Source: Firmicutes bacterium UBA3932
GTDB taxonomy: Bacteria; Bacillota; Clostridia; Peptostreptococcales; Anaerovoracaceae
DNA length: 17,682 nt
Assembly: GCA_002385825.1 (NCBI GenBank)
Contig: DGEG01000111.1
Span: 1,258-18,939 of the forward strand
Reading direction: 5' to 3'
Shown here: piece by piece, positions 6,599 to 12,618 of the stretch
Layout: each line of letters opens with the position of its first letter
How positions within the stretch are numbered: the first letter of the stretch is position 1
Translations under genes and position numbers: made by a program
The notes under the pieces: generated by a model
Seen by the model: the letters and a program-made list of their open reading frames with translations, nothing else
Databases searched by the model: none
Told to the model about the DNA's origin: nothing

Positions 6599-7345
6599 TT
6601 ACAGGGAAATGCGTGTTATACGGGCTCCGAGAACTGCTGCGGCGCCGATGAATAAAAGCGCCATGGTCATTAAAATTCTTCCTGCAAGAGTTTCGTACAT
6701 TATTTCCAGATAAGACCCGGATGTCAGCCTGAGGAAGATAAGTACGAAAGGAGGCATGGCGGTCAGAATTATGAACTCCATTCGCTTTTGCGCGGTAAAT
6801 GTGTGCACTTCTCTTTCCAATTCGATTCGATCCAGCAATATGGCCACTGTCTTCCGAATGACCCTTTCCATATCTCCTCCTGTTCTTTTGCAGATGGAGT
6901 AGATATCGGAAAAGCTTTTTATGTCAGCAACCCCGCTTCGAAGGGCAAAATCCCGCAGCACGACTTCTTCCGTTTCACCGCTTTCCTCCATTCGATCTAT
7001 CATGTATTTCAGTTCCCGGCTGATGCAGGCATTTTCCCCATGAATCAGCTTCATTGAGTTTTCCGCTTCTATCAGGGCCTCTCTCATCCGGCGCCCTGCC
7101 GAAATTGAAGAAGAAATAGCATACAAAAGATCCCGGAATTGATAGGATAGTTCTCTCCTCCGCTTTTCCGCCAAGTACTTGGAATAATAGCGGGAAGCCG
7201 GATATGCAAGCCCGCAATAAAGCAGGGAAATAACAATGCTGTTATAAAAGAGATAGACGCAGCTTCCTAAAATCGCGGCGGCAATAACGCAGAATATAAG
7301 CAGTTGTCTTCGACTCAAAGGATATGTACTGTATTCCCGTATCAT
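6599..7345 (-). CDS. tadB: TadB-like inner-membrane platform protein (T2SSF domain)
   Basis: A 248-residue protein with N-terminal helices at about 13-30 and 33-47, then a T2SSF cytoplasmic domain with the usual 'FRDLLYAISSSISAGRRMREAL' start, 'ALRSGVADIKSFSDIYSICKRTGGDM' and 'IRKTVAILLDRIELEREV' landmarks. C-terminal hydrophobic helices lie at about 190-208 and 222-243. It is the first platform component of the Tad secretion machine. Its ATG overlaps the cpaF stop as ATGA, so the two are translationally coupled, as is common for cpaF-tadB. Confidence 0.85.
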   Translation of the reverse strand: MIREYSTYPLSRRQLLIFCVIAAAILGSCVYLFYNSIVISLLYCGLAYPASRYYSKYLAEKRRRELSYQFRDLLYAISSSISAGRRMREALIEAENSMKLIHGENACISRELKYMIDRMEESGETEEVVLRDFALRSGVADIKSFSDIYSICKRTGGDMERVIRKTVAILLDRIELEREVHTFTAQKRMEFIILTAMPPFVLIFLRLTSGSYLEIMYETLAGRILMTMALLFIGAAAVLGARITRISL

Positions 7346-8574
7346 AGCGAAATTCCTTTCAGCTCAGCTTTTGTCATATTCTTCAGCCGGTTGCCGGTTG
7401 GAATCAGGCCTTTAGCCCTGTCGTAATAAAATAGCGGATTGATAATGTATCTTCCTTGATCAAACCCTTCCACCTCAACGATCTCCAGCACCTTCCGGCT
7501 CTTATCCGGCATTCGGCCCAGATGTACGATTATATCTATGGCTTCGGCGATCTGTCCTCTCACCGCATCTATGGGTAAGGATGCAGCCGTAAGGTACATG
7601 GCTTCCAGCCGGGACAGCATTCCTAAAGGCGAGTTTCCGTGGCCGGTTGAAAGAGAACCGTCGTGTCCCGTATTCATGGCTTGGAGCATATCCATGACCT
7701 CCGCTCCCCTGACCTCGCCGACGATAATTCTATCCGGACGCATCCGCAAGCTGGCGCGGATCAATTGACGAATGGTCACCTCACCCTTTCCCTGCACATT
7801 TGCATTTCGGCATTCCATGCGCACAATGTTTTCAACACCCTGTATCTGTAACTCAGCCGAATCTTCGATGACTACGATTCTTTCATCGGAAGGAATAAAC
7901 CCCGAAAGGACATTTAACAGAGTTGTCTTTCCCGAACTTGTCCCGCCGGATATGAAAATATTAGAGCCTCCGGTTACAAGTTTTTCTAACAGTTCCGCAG
8001 CTTCCGGGGTGAGGGTTCCCCACTCCAACAATTCTTTCATGGAAATGCGCTGCTTGGGAAATCGGCGGATGGAGAGTATGGGTCCGTCGATTGCCACATT
8101 GCGGCTCACTGCATGGACCCTGGAACCGTCTTCCATGCGCGCGTCCAGGATAGGGTTCAGATCGTTGAATTCTCTGTGTACTTTTCCCGCAAGGCGATGG
8201 ATGATCTCCTCCAGTTCTTCAGCGCTTTCGAAGCGCTGGTCTACCTTTTCAATGTTCCCGCAACGTTCTATAAATATGGAGTCAGGGCCGTTGACCATTA
8301 TTTCGTTAACTTCCGGATCATCCGCATAAGGTTGAAGCAGTCCCAACTCTTTTCGCGTGGCGTTGAACACGCCCTGAATCATAGCGGATTTCACAGGGAA
8401 TGTGCAACGTCCGGTGCTGCTGTCGTACAGAACAAACTCCTCGATAAGTTCCAAAACTTCCTCATCGGTAAGCTTTTCCTGCCGGCTGTTTATCACCGCT
8501 CGAACGTTTTCCGTAATCTCTTTTACACTGCTGACCGCATCGCATCTATGTCTCTGCCGGGCACTTATCTGCAA
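7342..8574 (-). CDS. cpaF: CpaF/TadA pilus assembly ATPase
   Basis: A 410-residue secretion ATPase of the CpaF/TadA (type II/IV secretion, GspE-like) family that powers Tad pilus assembly at the membrane. An N-terminal helical domain (20-80) is followed by 'DDPEVNEIMVNGPDSIFIE' (85-103). Then come Walker A GGTSSGKTT (210-218), an Asp box around 'VVIEDSAELQ' (234-243), Walker B-like 'RIIVGEVRG' (282-290) and a His box 'NTGHDGSLSTGHGN' (301-314), all intact. The start is a TTG at 8572-8574, supported by GGGGGTGAT five bases upstream. A GTG at codon 27 is a weaker alternative with no clear ribosome-binding site. The start overlaps the end of tadZ by 10 nt and lies in a 51-bp tandem repeat. Confidence 0.93.
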   Translation of the reverse strand: MQISARQRHRCDAVSSVKEITENVRAVINSRQEKLTDEEVLELIEEFVLYDSSTGRCTFPVKSAMIQGVFNATRKELGLLQPYADDPEVNEIMVNGPDSIFIERCGNIEKVDQRFESAEELEEIIHRLAGKVHREFNDLNPILDARMEDGSRVHAVSRNVAIDGPILSIRRFPKQRISMKELLEWGTLTPEAAELLEKLVTGGSNIFISGGTSSGKTTLLNVLSGFIPSDERIVVIEDSAELQIQGVENIVRMECRNANVQGKGEVTIRQLIRASLRMRPDRIIVGEVRGAEVMDMLQAMNTGHDGSLSTGHGNSPLGMLSRLEAMYLTAASLPIDAVRGQIAEAIDIIVHLGRMPDKSRKVLEIVEVEGFDQGRYIINPLFYYDRAKGLIPTGNRLKNMTKAELKGISL

Positions 8575-8706
8575 TCTTCATCACCCCCAGTTCGAAACAG
8601 CGCATCTGTCCCACATTTATTCGAATTTTTTTCGTTCCCGCTCCGAAGCAACGTCTCTGTCGTACAAATATCTGCAATTTTTCTCACTCCTACTCCGAAG
8701 CAGCGC
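8551..8706 (-). repeat. 51-52 bp degenerate tandem triplication across the tadZ/cpaF junction
   Basis: Three units run on the minus strand at about 8706-8655, 8654-8604 and 8603-8551. Each begins with a G/A-C-G-Y-TG-YTTCG core and ends in a GRCAGA-type core. Units 1 and 3 agree at about 40 of 53 positions by hand count. In the tadZ frame the repeat is 17 residues long (about 354-370, 371-387, 388-399). Unit 3 holds the tadZ stop, the cpaF ribosome-binding site and the cpaF TTG start. Unit 1 retains an AGGAGTGAG-plus-TTGCAG remnant at the matching place. Confidence 0.7.
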
Positions 8707-9764
8707 TGAAAGCTTATATCGATATAAAGTCCGTCTGTTACGAAACTTTCTTTGTCATATTCCACGAAAATGCGATTGGCGTCGAAAACCTCCTCTTCAT
8801 TTTCTTCTTCCTCTTCCTTTTCCGTCTCAGGTTTTGGGAGCCATTTGTTGGTCACCCATTTTATTTGATCTACTATCTCCTCATACTCTTCGGCGGCCAT
8901 ATTTTTTGTAAATTTCCTGTTCTTCCAAAGGGATATGGGGCTGCCGTCATCAATGAAAAATATGTTGTGACAGGATTTTAAAAGATACATAATACAATCG
9001 GATTGCCGCGCCGGAAAATCAACTAGGATATAACGGAAACGGCCTGTGGCGCAGATGGAATCGAGGAACTGGATCAGCTGCTGGCAGGACAGCTGTGTGA
9101 GTTCGTTTATGGCTTTTGCCGGCCTGAAGGCACATAGTCCGTACATGTCGGATATTAAAAAACTGTCGATGAAAGATGCAGTAACTTCTTTTCCGCCGGA
9201 AAACAAGTAATATAGGTACTCGCTGATGGACGCCCTTCCCTGATCCAAGGGAAAGTATATAGAGGTCGATTCCGTCTCCTCAAAAGATAGATACAGTACG
9301 TCCCGCTTGTCCAAAGAAGCCAGCTCGCGGCCTGTCGCAATGGCTATGCAGCTTGTGCCCACGCCGCCGGCGCCGGAAGTGAAACCTATTAATTTTGTCT
9401 CGTTGTTATGCAAGAAAAAACGTTTCCTGCCGGTAACTTCGGAAAAGGCGATCTGAAGTTCGGAAGAGATCCGCTCTAACCCACCGTATTTATATATGTA
9501 GCCCGGGAGAGGCGTTTCGCTGAGCCCCATCAGCTTTTCCCGATTTTCTGCATTATCCCGGTCCGCACATTTCTTCCATTCTTCATCTGTCAATATCAGA
9601 TCGTATTCTTTTTTTGCCGCCTCCTCCAATACGCCGGCAAGAGAAAATTTGTGTCCCGATGCCAGCGTAATGGCGTAAATTCTGTCTCTTAAGGCCAAGG
9701 CTCTGGCCAAGGCGGAGGCATATTCCACATCTGTGTGTAAAATGAGCAGGCGAATTTGATTCAT
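8565..9764 (-). CDS. tadZ: TadZ/CpaE-like pilus localisation protein
   Basis: A 399-residue protein. Residues 1-110 form a receiver-like alpha/beta domain without a clear phosphorylation site ('IRLLILHTD', 'DLILTDEEW'). Residues 124-310 are a ParA/MinD-like P-loop domain ('KLIGFTSGAGGVGTS', 'YILVDFPARQSD', 'IFFIDDGSP'). TadZ/CpaE proteins place the Tad machine in the cell and are usually encoded just before cpaF, as here. The P-loop (131-138, GAGGVGTS) lacks both lysines of the deviant Walker A, so ATP hydrolysis is doubtful. An acidic Glu run (315-325) separates it from a C-terminal tail that ends in the tandem repeat. AAAGGTAGAGAG precedes the ATG. It is the first gene of the operon. Confidence 0.8.
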   Translation of the reverse strand: MNQIRLLILHTDVEYASALARALALRDRIYAITLASGHKFSLAGVLEEAAKKEYDLILTDEEWKKCADRDNAENREKLMGLSETPLPGYIYKYGGLERISSELQIAFSEVTGRKRFFLHNNETKLIGFTSGAGGVGTSCIAIATGRELASLDKRDVLYLSFEETESTSIYFPLDQGRASISEYLYYLFSGGKEVTASFIDSFLISDMYGLCAFRPAKAINELTQLSCQQLIQFLDSICATGRFRYILVDFPARQSDCIMYLLKSCHNIFFIDDGSPISLWKNRKFTKNMAAEEYEEIVDQIKWVTNKWLPKPETEKEEEEENEEEVFDANRIFVEYDKESFVTDGLYIDISFQRCFGVGVRKIADICTTETLLRSGNEKNSNKCGTDALFRTGGDEDCR

Positions 9765-9857
9765 CTCTCTACCTTTGACTTATGTTCCGACCGTCGATAT
9801 GCAACTCACACATGCAATCTCGCTATATATTTGCAATACTTACATTTATTTACACAT

Positions 9858-9886
9858 ATTCTAGCGCGTTCCCCATATTTTTACAA
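9858..9886 (-). promoter_or_regulatory. Sigma-A-like promoter of the Tad operon
   Basis: On the minus strand, TTGTAA (9881-9886) and TAGAAT (9858-9863) are 17 bp apart. The start point would be near 9851, leaving a leader of about 87 nt before tadZ. That leader contains three TTGCA-type hexamers. No other candidate in the tepA-tadZ gap fits as well. Confidence 0.65.
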
Positions 9887-9895
9887 TTGATTTCT

Positions 9896-9912
9896 GTCGA
9901 CATTTTTCGACA
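9896..9912 (-). promoter_or_regulatory. Pair of Spo0A-box-like sites upstream of the Tad promoter
   Basis: On the minus strand, TGTCGAA (9906-9912) matches the 0A-box core TGNCGAA, and TGTCGAC (9896-9902) matches six of seven positions. They are in the same orientation with a 10-bp repeat distance, one helical turn. They end 10 bp upstream of the -35, a position typical of Spo0A-activated sigma-A promoters. The second site is also part of a TGTCGACA palindrome, so another regulator remains possible. Confidence 0.45.
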
Positions 9913-9969
9913 CTATAATGAGTGTTCTTCTTTTTCTCGGGATCTGAAATTTTTCATGCCTGCCAGCCA

Positions 9970-10707
9970 TTATTTTTGAGAGTTTTGATTCGCTTCTTGC
10001 TCATTGATCATGGATCTTAGCTTTTTCAACGCATCCTTCAATCCCCCCACCTCATCTATAAGGCCTATCTTCACAGCTTCTTTTCCGTAAAGTATTGTTC
10101 CTACATCATTGGCCATGTTTCCTGTGGCGTTCATATAATGGTTTACAGTATCAAGATCTGCCTTGGAGGTTCGCACGATAAAATCTACAACTCTCTGCTG
10201 CATTCTCCGGAAATATTCATAAGTTTGCTGCGCACCTATGACCAAACCGGTCAGGCGGATTGGATGCATGGTCATCGTTGCGCTTTCCGCAATAAAAGAG
10301 TATTTGCTGGCCGTTGCAAGGGGTATTCCGATGCTATGGCCGCCGCCCAGCACGAGGGAAACCGTAGGTTTTGTCAGAGTGGCTATAAGCTCTGCAATTG
10401 CAAGACCGGCCTCCACATCGCCCCCCACGGTGTTGAGTACGGTAAGTAATCCCTTAATATGCTTGTTTTCTTCAACCGCAATGAGTTGAGGGATGATGTT
10501 TTCGTATTTGGTAGTCTTGTCCTGAGGAGGCAATACGGAATGTCCTTCAATGCTTCCGATTATGGTCAGATACTGGATATCGCTGCGGAAGTCAAAGGCG
10601 TTATTTATAGCGCCGAAGTCGTCTATGGTTTTCTTTATTTCCGAGGTTTCCTCCGGCTTTGCTTTTTCATCTTTCTTGTCAGGTTTTGCTGGTTCTTTCT
10701 CCTTCAT
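9970..10707 (-). CDS. tepA: TepA-like ClpP-family serine protease
   Basis: A 245-residue ClpP-fold protein. After a Lys/Glu/Pro-rich N-terminal tail (1-25) comes the ClpP/crotonase fold with 'LTIIGSIEGH' (47-56), the oxyanion strand 'NTVGGDVEAGLAIAELI' (92-108), the nucleophile S125 in 'GGGHSIGIPLA', H148 in 'TMHPI' and a possible third residue D201 in 'MANDVGT', then 'YGKEAVKIGLIDEVGG'. This matches the TepA/YmfB translocation-enhancing protein family of Bacillota more than true ClpP, which lacks the long charged tail. GGAAGAACT precedes the ATG. It is transcribed divergently from the YlmC-like gene and is separated from tadZ by 205 bp with an independent promoter, so it is probably not part of the pilus function. 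Confidence 0.8.
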   Translation of the reverse strand: MKEKEPAKPDKKDEKAKPEETSEIKKTIDDFGAINNAFDFRSDIQYLTIIGSIEGHSVLPPQDKTTKYENIIPQLIAVEENKHIKGLLTVLNTVGGDVEAGLAIAELIATLTKPTVSLVLGGGHSIGIPLATASKYSFIAESATMTMHPIRLTGLVIGAQQTYEYFRRMQQRVVDFIVRTSKADLDTVNHYMNATGNMANDVGTILYGKEAVKIGLIDEVGGLKDALKKLRSMINEQEANQNSQK

Positions 10708-10837
10708 AGTTCTTCCTTTCTCAGCCAGAAACTTTATAGATCTGATTGATTACACCGGCCCGGCAGTATCCGTTGGATTCGCCGATTACAGCCGATGAAT
10801 TGTCAGAGCAATAAAGTTCTGGCATGAAATATAGTTT

Positions 10838-10856
10838 GTACTAATATACTTAGTAC
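10838..10856. promoter_or_regulatory. Perfect palindrome upstream of the YlmC-like gene
   Basis: GTACTAA and TTAGTAC flank a 5-bp TATAC centre. The palindrome lies 30 bp before the ATG and overlaps a weak candidate -35 (TTGTAC, 10836-10841) whose possible -10 (TATCAT, 10861-10866) is 19 bp away. An operator for a dimeric regulator is plausible. The promoter itself is uncertain. Confidence 0.4.
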
Positions 10857-10886
10857 TACCTATCATTTGATTTTTAGGAGGGAATT

Positions 10887-11126
10887 ATGCGATTATCGGA
10901 TTTAGGAGAAAAAGAAATCATAAACATAGCCGACGGGAGTCGATATGGCGATTTGTATAACGCGGAGCTCATGTTCGATGAAAGGACAGGCAAGATCCGC
11001 GTTATCCTGGTGCCTGAACATACAGGGCGGATCCGTTTTGGCAGTGTCAACAATTATATCCATTTCCCATGGGATTGTGTCAAGAAAATCGGCGAAGACA
11101 TCATCATCGTAGACACGACAACTTAA
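10887..11126 (+). CDS. YlmC/YmxH-family sporulation protein (PRC-barrel)
   Basis: A 79-residue single PRC-barrel protein. 'MRLSDLGEKEIINIADGSRYGD' at the start, 'LMFDERTGKIRVILVP' in the middle and the end 'IHFPWDCVKKIGEDIIIVD' follow the YlmC/YmxH family closely, and the length is normal. Members are annotated as sporulation-associated but their molecular role is not established. A strong AGGAGGG (10876-10882) precedes the ATG. It diverges from tepA and is followed 159 bp later by the diguanylate cyclase on the same strand. Its presence supports a spore-forming or spore-derived lineage. Confidence 0.85.
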   Translation: MRLSDLGEKEIINIADGSRYGDLYNAELMFDERTGKIRVILVPEHTGRIRFGSVNNYIHFPWDCVKKIGEDIIIVDTTT

Positions 11127-11285
11127 TCTGCGATATTTTAGGAGTAAATTTCGAAATAATCTGTATTATATAAAAAATTTCTATAGGACAGGGTTGGAAT
11201 TTTATGATAAACTAATAGGACCCAAAGCGAGTTATGTGAAAGCTATAAAACGAGAAATCATGCCATAATATACTGAAGTATCAGA

Positions 11286-12533
11286 GTGGTGGTGAAAGAA
11301 ATAAAACGCTTTCGGAAAAGATCCCTGTCCTTGACAGCTCTGAAGAGAAGAATCGTAAAATCGTTCCAGAACAACAGCAGCGTTTTAGGTGAATGCACGC
11401 TTACCAACATCCGAAGAATTTACTACTTAACACTTATTGCAATACCATTGCGCATTATTAATATTGTCCAATTTTTTTTCACCGAGTCCCAAAACACGCA
11501 AGTTTATGAGACCTGGAGACAGGGAATCATCGCATCCCATTATGTTTTGCTGGGCTTTTTATTTGTTGTCTTTCTAATAACTCGCAAACTAAAAAACAGA
11601 ACAGAACCTAATATAATTATGTCTGTTTTGCAGTACATAGTCGCGGTTGTTATCATGGCTTCCGGCGTCGTCATAGTTGCCATTGACCAATTGGTAACTA
11701 CCAACATCACACCGTTTCTCTTAATAAACATCGTTATAGGTGCATTTTTCTTATTTAGGCCGCTGGTTTCCTTCTTTTTCTTTCTGTGTTCCTATGCTGC
11801 TTTTTATTATTCCATAGCATTTACCATAACCAACCAGGAAGTGCTGCTTTCCAACAGAGTCAACGGAGTCACCGCCGTTGGAATCGGACTCTTGCTTAGC
11901 ATTATCCTGTGGCAATACAATTACACGAATACAATCCAGAAAAAGTTCATTGAGATGCAGCAAAAACAGCTGGAGCAGATGGCATACTACGATCCTCTCA
12001 CCGATTTGCCCAACAGGCGATTGTTTGAGAAAATGGTTAAACGAGAGTTTGCAGCGATGCAGCGTTACGGCCACGAAACGGTCATAGTGTTTTTAGATAT
12101 CGATGATTTCAAGCTCATCAACGATACCTACGGTCATGCCGTTGGCGACGAGGTGCTGAAGCAAGTGGCCGAAATATTAAAGAATAACGTCAGAGAGTCG
12201 GATACAGTTGCCAGATTTGGCGGCGAAGAGTTTATAATCCTTCTTTCCAGGGCTTCTGTGGATGAGGGCTGTGCCTTTGCGGAAAGACTGCGAAAAATAA
12301 TCATGGAGAAGACATTCTCAATAGGTTCTCTTTCATTGAAGATCACTTCCAGTTTCGGCGTTTCTTCATTGCGGGATGTCAGCGGCAAAACCTTGGAGAA
12401 CTATTACTATCATGCGGATCAAGCTCTCTACCAAGCCAAGCAGAGCGGAAAAAACAGGGTAGAAAAAGTCTGCAGCCGTGTTGACCTGGAAATCTCAAGC
12501 AAAACAAAAACCCAACCCGAACTGCAGAACTAA
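11286..12533 (+). CDS. Membrane diguanylate cyclase (GGDEF domain)
   Basis: A 415-residue enzyme predicted to make cyclic di-GMP from two GTP. A basic N-terminus (1-43) leads into six hydrophobic helices (about 45-65, 80-99, 110-134, 141-157, 160-180, 195-210) forming an unassigned membrane sensor. A short coiled linker (216-233) precedes the GGDEF domain (about 236-395). The active-site motif is GGEEF (312-316), and an inhibitory RxxD (RESD, 303-306) sits exactly five residues before it, so catalysis and product inhibition both look intact. The start is one of three consecutive GTG codons at 11286-11294: an in-frame stop at 11274-11276 excludes anything earlier and no ATG follows nearby. The ribosome-binding site is weak. 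A strong terminator follows the stop. Confidence 0.92.
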   Translation: MVVKEIKRFRKRSLSLTALKRRIVKSFQNNSSVLGECTLTNIRRIYYLTLIAIPLRIINIVQFFFTESQNTQVYETWRQGIIASHYVLLGFLFVVFLITRKLKNRTEPNIIMSVLQYIVAVVIMASGVVIVAIDQLVTTNITPFLLINIVIGAFFLFRPLVSFFFFLCSYAAFYYSIAFTITNQEVLLSNRVNGVTAVGIGLLLSIILWQYNYTNTIQKKFIEMQQKQLEQMAYYDPLTDLPNRRLFEKMVKREFAAMQRYGHETVIVFLDIDDFKLINDTYGHAVGDEVLKQVAEILKNNVRESDTVARFGGEEFIILLSRASVDEGCAFAERLRKIIMEKTFSIGSLSLKITSSFGVSSLRDVSGKTLENYYYHADQALYQAKQSGKNRVEKVCSRVDLEISSKTKTQPELQN

Positions 12534-12541
12534 TGACGTAC

Positions 12542-12576
12542 AAAAAATCAAAAGGGACAATCCCTTTTGATTTTTT
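12542..12576. terminator. Bidirectional intrinsic terminator
   Basis: A perfect 16-bp stem (arms 12542-12557 and 12561-12576) with a CAA loop starts with A6 and ends with T6. Either strand therefore gives a hairpin followed by a U-run. It lies between the converging diguanylate cyclase (plus) and ppdK (minus) genes and can stop transcription from both. Confidence 0.93.
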
Positions 12577-12618
12577 GCCTTTTTTATATTTTGACTAAAC
12601 CCGTGTCATACGTTCGGT

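Noticed and set aside
7772..8709. Plus-strand open frames of 185 and 198 codons
   Set aside because: They lie opposite cpaF, which has complete Walker and His-box motifs; their Ser/Arg-rich translations look like shadow frames.
9914..9919. Perfect TATAAT on the plus strand in the tepA-tadZ gap
   Set aside because: No -35 at 16-18 bp and no plus-strand gene follows; it overlaps the region of the 0A-like sites by chance as far as can be seen.
10781..10796. Two GCCGAT copies 10 bp apart in the tepA-ylmC gap
   Set aside because: Six-base direct repeats are frequent by chance and are not placed at a recognisable promoter.
11127..11285. Possible c-di-GMP riboswitch or promoter before the diguanylate cyclase
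   Set aside because: No GEMM-like core, no expression platform, and no -35/-10 pair with acceptable spacing was found. Two ATAGGAC copies are too little to call an element.
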